A stretch of 64,000 nucleotides of DNA from Lentisphaerota bacterium (GCA_017134815.1 CP071032.1:3096001-3160000); one strand, 5' to 3'; positions 38,700-48,727 are shown, counted from the first letter of the stretch. Notes: a model not told the origin generated them from the letters alone. Made by a program: numbers and translations.

Positions 38700-40592
38700 T
38701 TATTTTTTGATAGCTTTCACCATGAGCTCAGCGACATTTCTGGAGAAGGCCAGCGGATCCGGTATGGGACTGCCTTCTGTAAGTAACGCCTGATCAAACA
38801 GTAACTTCGCATATTTATTCAATTCAGGAGCATTTGAGTCCTGATCATAAACGCCCTGCAGAGCTTCAACCAGAGGGTGATTAGGATTGATTTCAAGTAT
38901 GCGCTGGGTCTCAGGAACTTCCTGATTCATAGCTTTGAAAAGCCTTTCCATATGTGAGCTCAAAGCTCCCTCGTCAGCCACCAGGCAGCAGGCGCTGTCG
39001 GTCAGGCGGTTGGTGAAACGCACTTCTTTTATTTCCGGTGCCAGTTCTTTCTGCAGACATTCCAGCAGGTTCTTATGGGTTTCACCGGCCTTTTTAATTT
39101 TTTCTTTGCTGACTTCGGTGTCGTCAAGTTCGACATCACCCTTATCAGCAGACTTGAAGTGCTTTTTAGCGTACTGCTGCATTGACTGCATTACCCATTC
39201 ATCAATGGGATCGGTCATAAAAAGTACATCACAGCCTTTGCTGCGGAAGACTTCAAGTGCCGGGGAATTCTCCAGAGCCTTGCGGCTTTCGCCGGAGATA
39301 TAATAGATTTCCTTCTGAGACGGAGCCATGGCATCAACATATTCTTTCAGGCTGATCATCTTGCCCGGCTCAGTATTCATTGACTCGTACATGGCAAGGT
39401 CTTTAATCTTTTCCTGATTGGTAAAGTCCAGGTGAATTCCTTCTTTGAGAACCTTTCCGAATTCCTTAAAGAAACTGAGGTATTTTTCAGGCTCTTTTTC
39501 CTGCATCTTTTTGAGTTCACCAAGCACCTTGAGAGTTACGTTCTTCTGGATCTTATTCAGCAGCGGGTTTTCCTGCAGGATTTCGCGCGAAACGTTAAGC
39601 GGCAGGTCGCTGGAATCAACAACCCCGCACAGGAAACGCAGATAGTCAGGAATCAAGTCTTTGCATTCGTCGGTGATGAAAACCCGGCGGACGTAGAGCT
39701 GCAGTCCTTTCTTCTGGAAATCGGGCATGAAAAAGTTGTAAGGCGCTTTTTCCGGAATATAGATCAGCGCTTTAAATTCCGTTGTGCCCTCAGCTGAAAT
39801 TTGAACAGCTTTAAGCGGTTCGCCGCCGTGATGGGAAAGGTGGGCGAAGAAACTTTTGTGTTCATCTTCACTGATTTCAGACGGGGACTTCAGCCAGATT
39901 GCTTTCTGGGAGTTCAAGGTGCGGATTTCAACGGTTTCAGTTTTGTCCTCGTTGGTTTTCACGTAGGGCAGGGTAATCGGGTACTCAATGAAATCAGAGT
40001 ATTTGCGGACAATCTCACTGATCTTCCAGTTTTCGAGATACTGAACAGCGTCCTCTTTTAAATAAACAATGACATCTGTACCTTGAGTATCTTTTTCGGC
40101 ATCTTCAATGGTATAGCTGGATTTACCGGTAGAGGTCCAGCAGACGGCTTGACTGTCCTTCTCTGCTTTCTTAGTAGTCAAAACCACTTTTTCGGCAACC
40201 ATAAAGGATGAATAGAAGCCGACACCAAACTGTCCAATAAGTTCAGGGATATCTGCTGTGGAAGCGTTCTGTTCCTCCATTGCCTTGATAAAAGCCTTTG
40301 TGCCTGATTTCGCGATGGTTCCGATGTTTTCAACGACTTCATCCCTGGTCATGCCGATACCGTTGTCGCTGATTTGAATGGTTTTATTTTCCTTGTCTAC
40401 ATTGATTCTGACAGCCCAGTCCTGCGCGATATGTTTTGTGGTCAGTGATTCAAAGCGCGCCTTATCGATAGCGTCAGCGGCGTTGGCGATGAGTTCCCGG
40501 ATAAAAATGTCCTTGTTGGAGTAAAGCGAATGGATCATTAAGTCCAGCAGATGCTGAACTTCTGTTTTGAATTTTTTAGTTTGACCTGCCAT
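38700..40592 (-). CDS. htpG: Molecular chaperone HtpG (Hsp90)
   Basis: A 630-residue bacterial Hsp90, an ATP-dependent dimeric chaperone of the cytoplasm. The GHKL ATPase domain is complete: LYSNKDIFIRELIANAADAIDKAR (NASDA form here NAADA), DNGIGMT, GTIAKSG and IGQFGVGFYSSFMVA. The middle domain has the catalytic-loop arginine region (NVSREILQENPLL), and the C-terminal dimer domain runs to the end. Length agrees with E. coli HtpG (624). AAGGAT lies upstream of the ATG. It is transcribed alone with its own terminator, beside tRNA-Ser. Confidence 0.97.
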   Translation of the reverse strand: MAGQTKKFKTEVQHLLDLMIHSLYSNKDIFIRELIANAADAIDKARFESLTTKHIAQDWAVRINVDKENKTIQISDNGIGMTRDEVVENIGTIAKSGTKAFIKAMEEQNASTADIPELIGQFGVGFYSSFMVAEKVVLTTKKAEKDSQAVCWTSTGKSSYTIEDAEKDTQGTDVIVYLKEDAVQYLENWKISEIVRKYSDFIEYPITLPYVKTNEDKTETVEIRTLNSQKAIWLKSPSEISEDEHKSFFAHLSHHGGEPLKAVQISAEGTTEFKALIYIPEKAPYNFFMPDFQKKGLQLYVRRVFITDECKDLIPDYLRFLCGVVDSSDLPLNVSREILQENPLLNKIQKNVTLKVLGELKKMQEKEPEKYLSFFKEFGKVLKEGIHLDFTNQEKIKDLAMYESMNTEPGKMISLKEYVDAMAPSQKEIYYISGESRKALENSPALEVFRSKGCDVLFMTDPIDEWVMQSMQQYAKKHFKSADKGDVELDDTEVSKEKIKKAGETHKNLLECLQKELAPEIKEVRFTNRLTDSACCLVADEGALSSHMERLFKAMNQEVPETQRILEINPNHPLVEALQGVYDQDSNAPELNKYAKLLFDQALLTEGSPIPDPLAFSRNVAELMVKAIKK

Positions 40593-40847
40593 TTTGTCAA
40601 ATCCTTATTAGTTATAGATAATATTAATTTTTAAAGCTGATGATAGTCTATTGTCAAGTTTATTGCTGCCGAATAGTTTGGCAACAAGCTGCCGGATAAA
40701 ATCCAAAGGCTCAATAAGCTCAAAAAATAACCTTTTCCAGTGGTTTTTCAAATATTTATCAAATAGTTTCTTGAATATTCTCAAGATTGCTGCAAATTAT
40801 TAGCATGAAGTCGAGGAAATTCCAACTACTGGATAATCTTAACAATT

Positions 40848-43562
40848 ATGTCTTGCGTTAATAATTTGATAGATTCGTTGCTACATGTCGACAGTGTTGG
40901 GGAGAAAGTTAAAGTTTTGCGTAATATGATTCCTGTGAATCCGGAATTTCTGGGTGAATACCTGAGTCGGGAACCGGATGTTGAGTGCAGGACAAAGGCA
41001 TTGCATCTTTTAAACTCCCCGGAAGAATATATTGCACTGGCAGCCAGTGTAGACGATCCTGAGTTGAAATTGCTTATTATGCGCGTAAAGGATAAAAGTA
41101 TTTCGAGGAGAATTATGAAAGAAGAGGAAAATTGCAACTATAAACAACTTTGTCAAGATATCAGTGATGAAAAATGTCTAGTTGACACGGCAGTAAAAGT
41201 CGATTCCCCTGAAGTCAGGAGAGCATTGGCTGAACGTATCGAAAACCCCGACAGAATTGTCGAGCTATTCATTGGCATAGATGACGAGGAGCTGGGTAAA
41301 GAGTTGTTGCAGAAAATCGAAAACAATCATAATTCTATAAAGAAGGCCGCAGAAGAAGCTAAGTCCGTAAACATGCGTCAGCTGGCGATGGATCTACTGG
41401 ACGACACCCTGGATGGAATAGAGCCTGATATAGATATTCCAAATGAAAAAACTGATGCTGGTATGTCGGATAACCTTAAAAATGTTATCCATAAATATGA
41501 AGATATCTGTGACAGGATTGAGAAGTTGCCAGTAACTCCTTCTCAGGATGACATCGCTTGCTTTGAGAAGTTGTGTCAGGACTGGGAAAAGCTTGCTGAC
41601 GCGCCGGAAGAATATGCCGAAATTCTTAATAAGCGCTTCAATAAGGCACGGGAAGAGTTTATTCGGCAGGTCGAAAGTTCAAAACAATTAGAAGAAGAAT
41701 ATCAGAAAAAATTGTCAAACTTAAACAGTCTTTATGATGAAATTAAGGTCATGGAGCAGGAAGAGTATACTCCTGACTACGCTGACCGTTTTCGTAAATT
41801 AAGTGAGAGCTGGAAAAAGAATGTTGCCGGGCTTAACCCCTCCGAAATTACAGACTTACAGACGAAATTCGATGCTGTTGCTGACAAAATTAAAATGCGC
41901 TTTTCTCAGCAGGAGTTGAAAGTTGAAGAAGCCTTGAAAAAGATTTCTGACATTTGTATTGAGATTGAGGAATACCTCAAAAATGAAGACCCTGAGGGTA
42001 TGCAGAGTAAACGCGCTGCTTATGAGCTGGCAGTTAAAACTGCAATTGAGGAATCCGGCAATGCTGAAGATGTCAAAAAGGCTTCACACCATTTTGACCG
42101 ACTGCTCAAGAAACATTCTTACCAACTGCATCAGGTCTATCAGACCAGAGACCTTGCCCGCTGGGAGCATTATACGTTAAAGCTGGATTTATGTACTCAG
42201 GTTGAAGCGTTGCAGGACACCGCAGATAATGAACTTCCGGCTGCAGCCAAGAAACTTAAACTTCTCAGAAAGCACTGGAAGGAAATTGGCAGTGTTCCGC
42301 ACGAAAAGGCTCAGGAAATCTGGGATCGTTTTCGCGGCAACTGTGATAAGCTTCAAGAAAGAATCTCTGCTTATTATGACACCTTGAGTGAACGACGTGA
42401 GGAGATTACAGTTCAGAAGGTTAAACTTTGTGAGAGAGCTGAAGCTATTCAGGAATCTCAGGAATGGGAAAGTACCGCGAATGATTTTAAGGCGCTGCAG
42501 AAAGAGTGGCGCGATATTGGATTTACTCATCCCGAGCAGGAGCGTGAGCTTTATAAACGTTTCAGAGCTGCTTGTGATGTGTTTTTTAACGCAAGAAAAG
42601 AGTTTTACCGTCATGTAAAAGTTCAGCGTGAGGATTCCCTGAACTTGAAGCGTGAGCTTTGTGAAGAAGCCAAGCAGCTTTTTACTCTCTCTTATGGAGA
42701 AGCTCATAAGCTGATTCCAGGACTTTGGGAGAGATGGAAAAAAGCCGGTTCTGCCGGCAAGGAAGACCGTCTGCTTTATGAAGAGTTCCGTGGCACTTTT
42801 GACAAGTATTACTCTGATTTACGTGAGCAGCGCAGCGGCAATCTTGAGGCCAAAAAGGAACTTATCAAGGAATTTGAAGAACTTGCCGGACAGATTAAGG
42901 AAGATGATCAGAACGTTGAAGTTCAGAAAGAATTTCTTAAGCTGCAGCAGAAGTGGCATGACATTGGGCCGATGCCTCGGGCCGAAGAAAAGCCGGTTCT
43001 TGATAAGTACCGTGAATTATGTGCAAGGTTTTCTAAACTCGCTGGAAAAGTACGGCGTGAAAAGGAAAAAACCCTGCTTGAAAACTGTTTGAAATTAGAA
43101 CAGATTCTCTGCAGAGGTTTTGACGCAGTCAAAGCTGAAGACTCTGAAACTTTAGCTGCATGCCGTGAAGAATGGGATGAGGCAAACTTTCACGAAAAGT
43201 CATATTTTGAAAAGACTTTCAATGAACTTTGTGCCCTGCAGAATGATCATGATGCAGCACACAAATTTATTAATGATTGTGCTGAGAACTTAAAGCTGCG
43301 CAAGATGATCTGTCTTGAGATGGAAAAACTGGCGGGTGTTGACGGTGAAGAAAACCGTGTTCAGGACCTGGCCGAAGAGCTGAGTATGGCTATTGCCAGT
43401 AACTTTGGCAACTCCCGACAGAAAAAGGAGCGTTTAAGTCCTGAAAAGGCCAAGGAATTCACCGTGCGCTGGCTGCGAGCCGGTATGGTTGAAACGGCCG
43501 AACTGGGACCGCTTTATGAGCGTTTCGAAAAAGCGCTGTCCGCCATAGAAGGTAAGCTGTAG
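40848..43562 (+). CDS. Long DUF349 coiled-coil protein
   Basis: A 904-residue, highly charged, almost all-helical protein. From about residue 430 to 760 it carries at least four DUF349 repeats of the form (L/A)-K-x-L-Q-x-x-W-x-x-I-G-x-x-P ... R-F-R-x-x-C-D (for example KLLRKHWKEIGSVPHEKAQEIW, KALQKEWRDIGFTHPEQERELY, LKLQQKWHDIGPMPRAEEKP). Residues 1-200 look like short helical repeats with cysteines and may be HEAT-like. DUF349 proteins are common in PVC bacteria, Bacteroidetes and actinobacteria; their function is unknown. There is no signal peptide. The ATG has no clear ribosome-binding site. A bidirectional terminator follows the stop. Confidence 0.85.
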   Translation: MSCVNNLIDSLLHVDSVGEKVKVLRNMIPVNPEFLGEYLSREPDVECRTKALHLLNSPEEYIALAASVDDPELKLLIMRVKDKSISRRIMKEEENCNYKQLCQDISDEKCLVDTAVKVDSPEVRRALAERIENPDRIVELFIGIDDEELGKELLQKIENNHNSIKKAAEEAKSVNMRQLAMDLLDDTLDGIEPDIDIPNEKTDAGMSDNLKNVIHKYEDICDRIEKLPVTPSQDDIACFEKLCQDWEKLADAPEEYAEILNKRFNKAREEFIRQVESSKQLEEEYQKKLSNLNSLYDEIKVMEQEEYTPDYADRFRKLSESWKKNVAGLNPSEITDLQTKFDAVADKIKMRFSQQELKVEEALKKISDICIEIEEYLKNEDPEGMQSKRAAYELAVKTAIEESGNAEDVKKASHHFDRLLKKHSYQLHQVYQTRDLARWEHYTLKLDLCTQVEALQDTADNELPAAAKKLKLLRKHWKEIGSVPHEKAQEIWDRFRGNCDKLQERISAYYDTLSERREEITVQKVKLCERAEAIQESQEWESTANDFKALQKEWRDIGFTHPEQERELYKRFRAACDVFFNARKEFYRHVKVQREDSLNLKRELCEEAKQLFTLSYGEAHKLIPGLWERWKKAGSAGKEDRLLYEEFRGTFDKYYSDLREQRSGNLEAKKELIKEFEELAGQIKEDDQNVEVQKEFLKLQQKWHDIGPMPRAEEKPVLDKYRELCARFSKLAGKVRREKEKTLLENCLKLEQILCRGFDAVKAEDSETLAACREEWDEANFHEKSYFEKTFNELCALQNDHDAAHKFINDCAENLKLRKMICLEMEKLAGVDGEENRVQDLAEELSMAIASNFGNSRQKKERLSPEKAKEFTVRWLRAGMVETAELGPLYERFEKALSAIEGKL

Positions 43563-43572
43563 CGGATATGAT

Positions 43573-43606
43573 AAAAAAAGCCCGGCCATCCGTGCCGGGT
43601 TTTTTT
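43573..43606. terminator. Bidirectional rho-independent terminator
   Basis: AAAAAAAG-CCCGGC, a 7-base loop and GCCGGG-TTTTTTT form a textbook terminator for both strands between the DUF349 gene and nagB. Confidence 0.93.
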
Positions 43607-43624
43607 ATATCTGTTGAAATCCAT

Positions 43625-44416
43625 TTACATGGAACGATAGGGTTCCCATTCAGGTTCATTCTGAAAAATCCATCTGTAGTAGTTTTTACCTTCCAGTTTG
43701 ACGGCAGCGTCTTCATCGGCAATAATCACAACCCGGGGATGCAGCTGCAGAGCAGAGGCTGAAATCATTGAAGTAACCGGTCCTTCAACCGCCTTGGCCA
43801 GAATTTCGGCTTTCTCCGGACCCGTTACCAGCATGACTATTCGTTTGGCGTCAAGAATTGTGCCGACTCCCATAGTAAAGGCCCGTTTGGGCATATCCTG
43901 AGGATTGTCAAACAGGGGGGAGTTCTGCTCATAGGTTTCCGGGGTAAGAGCCTTCTGTCGAGTGCGTGACGCCAGGGAAGAAAGCGGCTCATTGAACCCT
44001 ATATGACCGTCGCAGCCAATTCCAAGCAGCTGCAGGTCGATCCCTCCGGCGTCAGCAATGACTTGTTCATATCTTGGCCCTTCCGCATCCAGGTCCTCGG
44101 CGATGCCGTCAGGCAGATGCGTATTGCGTAAGTCTATATTTACATTGTTGAAAAGATGATAATTCATGTAATAGCGGTATGAGTTTTTGTTTTCAGGAGC
44201 CAGGCCGATATATTCATCCAGGTTAAAACTTTTGGCTAGAGAAAAATCCACTCCGCATTCTTTGTGCAGTCTTGCCAGTTCAGCATAAACCGCCTCCATG
44301 GTTCTGCCGGTAGCCAGGCCAAAAACCATGTCCGGCTTTTTTTTCAGATCGTCGGCTATTATTCTGGCGGTTAGTTTCACTGCTGAGCGGGCATCAGGCC
44401 TGATTATGACTTCCAT
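43625..44416 (-). CDS. nagB: Glucosamine-6-phosphate deaminase
   Basis: A 263-residue NagB, which converts glucosamine-6-phosphate to fructose-6-phosphate and ammonia. Family marks are VFGLATGRTMEAVYAEL (phosphate site), KSFNLDEYIGL with the catalytic aspartate, and LLGIGCDGHIGFNEP with the catalytic histidine. The length equals E. coli NagB. AAGGTGAT lies before the ATG. It is the last gene of the leftward amino-sugar group that also has an epimerase, a kinase, a nucleotidyltransferase and a LacI regulator; the 143-base gap upstream may hold its own promoter. With NagA and a ROK kinase across the regulator it completes GlcNAc breakdown. Confidence 0.95.
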   Translation of the reverse strand: MEVIIRPDARSAVKLTARIIADDLKKKPDMVFGLATGRTMEAVYAELARLHKECGVDFSLAKSFNLDEYIGLAPENKNSYRYYMNYHLFNNVNIDLRNTHLPDGIAEDLDAEGPRYEQVIADAGGIDLQLLGIGCDGHIGFNEPLSSLASRTRQKALTPETYEQNSPLFDNPQDMPKRAFTMGVGTILDAKRIVMLVTGPEKAEILAKAVEGPVTSMISASALQLHPRVVIIADEDAAVKLEGKNYYRWIFQNEPEWEPYRSM

Positions 44417-44559
44417 ATTATCACCTTAGGTTGTATTTATTATTTACTAAAGCGTTACAGTAAATATTTTAAAAGTTGCTGTGCTGCTTTTTTGTCTGGT
44501 TATATATTGATAAAATATAAGATTTTATAGACCGATGTCAAATAACCGGTTTCATAATG

Positions 44560-45471
44560 TTAAACATTTGCAAAGTAATTGATTGTCGCTGTCAATCCTG
44601 TATCAAAATCATGCTGTGGTCTAAAGTCGGTGCTTTTAAGTTTGTCTATTGCCGCCATCGAATGTTTGACGTCACCGGGACGTTCAGGTAAATTTATTAC
44701 TTTTGAGCTGGATTTTGTTATGTTCTTAATTTTGTCAACAAGATCGTTTATTGTTATGCTGCCGCCACAGCCAATGTTGTACACGCCGGTGAAGTCGTTT
44801 TCAGCCATAAAAATGTTGGCTGCTACTATGTCTTTCACATAGATGAAGTCCCGGGTCTGTTCGCCATCACCGAAGACAGTAATTTTCTGATTAGCGACTG
44901 CTCTGGCTGTGAAAACAGGTACCGCAGCGGCATAAGCGCTGCCAGGATCCTGGCGCGGACCGAAGACATTGAAGTAACGCAGGCAGGCGGTCTGGAGTTT
45001 TCCTGCCTCAGTGAACATTCCACAGTAATATTCACCGTCAAGCTTGGTAATGGCGTAAGGGCTTTTAGGCTCTGGGTACATGACTTCACGTTTTGGAACT
45101 TCCGGGTTGTCACCGTATATTGCGGCACTGCTGCTGAAGCACAGTTTTTTAACTCCGGCAGCAGCAGCTTCCTCAAGAACAATCAGAAGGCCGTTAACAT
45201 TCAGGTCAATACATTCCCGCGGTGCAGTCATTGACTCAGGTACGCTTATCATGGCTGCCAGATGAAAAACATAGTCGACTCCCCGCATTGCCTGTTTAAC
45301 AGCTGTACGGTCACGAATATCGGCCTCAATAAAGTTCACTTTGAAGCCTTCAATATTTTTTTTGCAGCCGGATCTGAGATTATCAAGCACGACGATTTCC
45401 GCCTTGCCCTGAAAGTGTTCAACGATGTGACTGCCAATAAAACCGGCCCCGCCTGTAATCAGTACTTTCAT
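44560..45471 (-). CDS. UDP-sugar 4-epimerase, NAD-dependent (GalE/WbpP type)
   Basis: A 303-residue short-chain epimerase. It starts with the NAD-binding GGAGFIGSHIVE motif, has DNLRSG for ribose contact, the catalytic triad as Ser (FSSSAAIYGD) and YAITKLDGE (YxxxK), and RYFNVFGPRQDP for the sugar-nucleotide site. The RYFNVFGPRQDP form is typical of WbpP/Gne-like enzymes that act on UDP-GlcNAc/GalNAc. I use the ATG preceded by AAGGAGA; an in-frame extension to 45516 has no site. Within this gene group it may convert UDP-GalNAc to UDP-GlcNAc, after the kinase and nucleotidyltransferase steps. A role in cell-surface polysaccharide synthesis is the alternative. Confidence 0.88.
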   Translation of the reverse strand: MKVLITGGAGFIGSHIVEHFQGKAEIVVLDNLRSGCKKNIEGFKVNFIEADIRDRTAVKQAMRGVDYVFHLAAMISVPESMTAPRECIDLNVNGLLIVLEEAAAAGVKKLCFSSSAAIYGDNPEVPKREVMYPEPKSPYAITKLDGEYYCGMFTEAGKLQTACLRYFNVFGPRQDPGSAYAAAVPVFTARAVANQKITVFGDGEQTRDFIYVKDIVAANIFMAENDFTGVYNIGCGGSITINDLVDKIKNITKSSSKVINLPERPGDVKHSMAAIDKLKSTDFRPQHDFDTGLTATINYFANV

Positions 45472-45599
45472 TTCGTGTCTCCTTATATACAAAAGATGCG
45501 AAAAGAAGCAGTACATCCTCTATTTGCTGTTTAAGTTTTACTCAATCCGTCAGTACCGCTCACTGCAATGTTGCCAGCCGCTGCTCTTCTTGCTGTGAT

Positions 45600-46694
45600 C
45601 TAATCAATTGAGTCAAGCAGTGTCTTCATCTTATCCATTTGCTGCTCGATAGATTCAATCAGTTTGAACTGGGTTCTGCATCTGTCCAAATTATGTTCAT
45701 CGTGTCGGGTTTTGAAGTAGATATCTCCCTGCAGATAATCTGTCAGGAACCGAAGGCCGATGGTCAATGTCACCAGTTTGCCGGCAAACGGCAGGTATTC
45801 CTTTTCAACCGGAGTCAGAAAATCTCCAGCCGTACTGAGATAACCCCGCAGCAGGGCCTCAAACATGTTGAATTGCATATAGACCTTGCTTAAATCCTTT
45901 TCATCCTCTGCTGCCGGGCTGGTGGAAGTGCGGACCATGTCGCCAAAGTCATAATGAATAAGCCCCGGCATTACAGTGTCCAGATCAATGACGCAAATAC
46001 CTTCACCGGTTTCGTCATCTATCATGACATTGTTTAATTTCGTATCATTATGCGTAATGCGTTCCGGCAGCTGCCCCTGTTCCTGCAGTTTAATCAATAT
46101 TTCAGCTTCAGCCTTGCGTTTCAGCACGAAATCAATTTCCGGCTGAGCGCTTTTGACCCGGTCCATAACGTCTGCGGCAATGGCAGCCTCCAGCATTGCA
46201 ATTCTTCTGGGAGTATGATGAAAATCTGGAATGGTCTCGTGGAGGCGTTTTCCGGGAATATCTACCAGTTCCTTCTGAAAAGTTCCAAAAGCCTGTGCTG
46301 CCTGAAACGCCTGCTGCTCGGATTCTATAATATCGTAAGTCATGGCTTTCTCAATAAAAATATAAGCCCGCCAGAAGTTTCCGTCCAGATCATGGTAATA
46401 CGGCTTGCCTTCAGTTGTGCGAATAACGTATAGTGAATGTCTGGATGCCTCATCTTCGTCATGAATTTTGCTGTTGATGTGATCAGTTACCCGTCTGATA
46501 TTATCCATCAGGGCAGGGGGATTCTTGAAAATATTGTGGTTGATACGCTGAAATATGTAGTGAACTTCAGTGCCGCCCTGGTCAACAACGACACGGTAAG
46601 TGTCGTTAATATGACCTGAACCGTAAGGCGCTGCGGAGATAAAGTCCCCGAGTATGTCAAAATTATCTTTGACTTTCTTCACATCGTGCCGCAT
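45600..46694 (-). CDS. N-acetylhexosamine 1-kinase-like phosphotransferase
   Basis: A 364-residue protein of the aminoglycoside phosphotransferase / choline kinase fold that resembles bifidobacterial NahK. Marks are PYGSGHINDTYRV for the ATP lid, VHYIFQRINHNIFKNP, the catalytic loop THNDTKLNNVMID and the metal motif VIDLDTVMPG followed by DFGDMVR. NahK phosphorylates GlcNAc and GalNAc at C1. GAGGAG lies before the ATG. It begins 11 bases after a sugar nucleotidyltransferase gene, so the two likely act in sequence to make a UDP- or other NDP-sugar. The substrate is inferred from similarity and context. Confidence 0.8.
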   Translation of the reverse strand: MRHDVKKVKDNFDILGDFISAAPYGSGHINDTYRVVVDQGGTEVHYIFQRINHNIFKNPPALMDNIRRVTDHINSKIHDEDEASRHSLYVIRTTEGKPYYHDLDGNFWRAYIFIEKAMTYDIIESEQQAFQAAQAFGTFQKELVDIPGKRLHETIPDFHHTPRRIAMLEAAIAADVMDRVKSAQPEIDFVLKRKAEAEILIKLQEQGQLPERITHNDTKLNNVMIDDETGEGICVIDLDTVMPGLIHYDFGDMVRTSTSPAAEDEKDLSKVYMQFNMFEALLRGYLSTAGDFLTPVEKEYLPFAGKLVTLTIGLRFLTDYLQGDIYFKTRHDEHNLDRCRTQFKLIESIEQQMDKMKTLLDSID

Positions 46695-46705
46695 TAAATT
46701 GCTCC

Positions 46706-47611
46706 TCAGAACAGTTTTTCAGGGTAAAATCCTTTTGTCACAAGCTCTTTTATGCTGGCGACTACTTTAGGTTTGTCTTCGCGATAAGTTATGCCAAACC
46801 AGCTGTCTTCTGAAGTCATTACTTTTACTTCAGCTGAGCCGTTTTTGATCAATGTGTCAACGACAAATGGAATAAAAAATTCAGACTTCATTTCGTTGCC
46901 GTGCTTATCAAGGAACTCCACAAACATTTTATCCATGTACTTAAACAATGATGGTGTAAATCCCCACATGTTCAGCGAAACTATTTCATCTCCGGTGAAG
47001 GCAATGCTGCTGCCGTCAGGCATATGACTTATCGCGGCTTTGCCATTGCGTTCTACTTTCAGGTGTTCTGCAACTTGTGAAAGATTTCCGGCAGAGTCCA
47101 GTTCACACATGCCCCGAGAAACAGTGCCATTGTCCGACAGGGTGTTGCGCAATATAAAACCGCACATCGAAAAAGCCGCCTTGCTGCCGTCTACAGCGCT
47201 TGCAAGGCAGTCGGCAAGCAGCTTGAAGCCGTGCCGGCCGTAAAAGTCATCGCCGTTGATCACGGCAAACGGCTCCCTGATTATATCCCTGCACATCAAT
47301 ACCGCATGGCCGGTTCCCCAGGGTTTTTCACGCCCTTCCGGCACCTTGAACCCCTCCGGCAACGCGTCAAGCTGCTGAAAAGCGTATTCCACTTTTATCC
47401 GTTCGGAATAACGCGAACCTACTGCTTTCTTGAACGGTTCCTCAATATCCCGGCGAATTATGAAGACTACTTTTCCGAAACCCGCTCTTATCGCGTCATA
47501 AATTGAGTAATCGATGATGGTTTCGCCGGATGGACCTACCTGATCCAGCTGTTTGAGGCCACCATAGCGGCTGCCCATGCCCGCCGCCAGAACTACCAGT
47601 GTTGGTTTCAT
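46706..47611 (-). CDS. Sugar-1-phosphate nucleotidyltransferase
   Basis: A 301-residue enzyme of the NTP_transferase family. The N-terminal nucleotide-binding motif is LVVLAAGMGSRYGGLKQLDQVG (signature GxGxR...K), followed by GTGHAVLMCRD and the metal aspartate in VINGDDFYG. The C-terminal half is distinct from classical GalU or GlmU. The enzyme should join a sugar-1-phosphate to a nucleotide. Directly upstream of the NahK-like kinase, it probably accepts HexNAc-1-phosphate and UTP, replacing the GalT-like uridylyltransferase of the bifidobacterial pathway; this is inference. It lies 38 bases after the LacI-type regulator gene and is probably co-transcribed. Confidence 0.82.
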   Translation of the reverse strand: MKPTLVVLAAGMGSRYGGLKQLDQVGPSGETIIDYSIYDAIRAGFGKVVFIIRRDIEEPFKKAVGSRYSERIKVEYAFQQLDALPEGFKVPEGREKPWGTGHAVLMCRDIIREPFAVINGDDFYGRHGFKLLADCLASAVDGSKAAFSMCGFILRNTLSDNGTVSRGMCELDSAGNLSQVAEHLKVERNGKAAISHMPDGSSIAFTGDEIVSLNMWGFTPSLFKYMDKMFVEFLDKHGNEMKSEFFIPFVVDTLIKNGSAEVKVMTSEDSWFGITYREDKPKVVASIKELVTKGFYPEKLF

Positions 47612-47648
47612 ATTTTTTCTCGTATTCTGTTTTGTTCAATATTTTAAT

Positions 47649-48641
47649 TTATGAAGATTCTCTTAAAACCAGATCACATTCGATATGCTGAGTGGGACAA
47701 GGTTCACCATTCATATTTTTCAAAATCATTTCCACAGCCTGCATCCCGATCATGGACAGTCGCAGGGAAACTGACGACAGGCCCGGAACAAAAAATCGGG
47801 ACGGCCTGATATCATCAAAGCCGATTACGGCGATATCTTCAGGTATTTTTATATTATGTGCTTGGGCTGCACTTATAAACCCCATTGCTATAGGGTCATT
47901 TGCACAAAGTACACAATCAACTTCAGGCATCGATTTTATTACTTTCTGAAATGCATCTGCTCCTGCCCTGAAACCATAACCGCAATGGGTTATGAAAATC
48001 TGATCTTCGCTCACTTTGAGACCATTAATAAAGCCCTGTTTTTTGGCAGAGTCAAGGTGCCCGCCGATATATGCCGGATGACTGCGGTTGATCTTTCTGA
48101 AGTAGTTTCCGGCAAGGCTGGCTCCATGTTCGTTGTCAAACTGTACTGCATTGTTTTCAATGCCAAGCAAATGTCCGATTATTACATAAGGAACGGCTGC
48201 CGATTTTGCCGTTTCAAACAACACCTTTGAGCCTTTTGAGCCGGCTACAATAATGACACCGCCAGTACTGCCGCTCAGAATTTTTTGACGGCACAGGTTC
48301 AGGGTCTCTTCACTGCAAAACTCTGGAAATGGATTTACCTGCAGTGTTTTAGCCACTTTCTGCAGGCGGTTATTAAGGCCGAACATTATTTCGTCAATAA
48401 AATAATCAGGTTCCTCACTGTTAATTACCGGGTAAAAAAAGCCGATTGTAGATGTATCCTGTCGGCTCAGGTTTTTGGCATGGACATTGGCGCAATAGCC
48501 CAGTTCAGTTGCTTTATTCAGGATGTATTGCCGGGTTTTTGCGCTGATGCGCCCTCTGGTATTGAAGGCGCGGGAAACCGTTGCTGTAGATACTCCCAGC
48601 TTTCCGGCAAATTCTTTGATTGTGATTTTTCTTTGTGACAT
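47649..48641 (-). CDS. LacI/GalR-family transcriptional repressor
   Basis: A 330-residue LacI-type regulator. The N-terminal helix-turn-helix is complete (ITIKEFAGKLGVSTATVSRAFN), followed by the hinge (ANVHAKNLSRQDTSTIGFF) and a periplasmic-binding-protein-like sensor domain with VIGFDDIRPSRFF near the end. It is the first gene of the leftward amino-sugar group. Two operator-like palindromes lie in the 239-base gap toward the divergent ROK kinase/nagA genes, one only 17 bases from its own start codon, so self-repression and control of both directions are likely. The effector is probably an amino sugar or its phosphate. Confidence 0.93.
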   Translation of the reverse strand: MSQRKITIKEFAGKLGVSTATVSRAFNTRGRISAKTRQYILNKATELGYCANVHAKNLSRQDTSTIGFFYPVINSEEPDYFIDEIMFGLNNRLQKVAKTLQVNPFPEFCSEETLNLCRQKILSGSTGGVIIVAGSKGSKVLFETAKSAAVPYVIIGHLLGIENNAVQFDNEHGASLAGNYFRKINRSHPAYIGGHLDSAKKQGFINGLKVSEDQIFITHCGYGFRAGADAFQKVIKSMPEVDCVLCANDPIAMGFISAAQAHNIKIPEDIAVIGFDDIRPSRFFVPGLSSVSLRLSMIGMQAVEMILKNMNGEPCPTQHIECDLVLRESS

Positions 48642-48657
48642 AAATTAAAATGTAATC

Positions 48658-48677
48658 TTGCGTAAACGTTTACGCAA
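48658..48677. promoter_or_regulatory. LacI-type operator O1
   Basis: A perfect 20-base palindrome, TTGCGTAAAC joined to GTTTACGCAA, with the central CG typical of LacI-family sites. It lies 17 bases upstream of the repressor start codon and just downstream of a TATATT sequence on the minus strand. Confidence 0.85.
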
Positions 48678-48727
48678 TATATTTTAAACTGTTTTCAACA
48701 AAAAATCAACTAATTATGCAAAAAAAT

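Noticed and set aside
46050..46433. A 127-codon plus-strand frame within the NahK-like kinase
   Set aside because: Antisense to a gene with clear catalytic motifs; no start signal.
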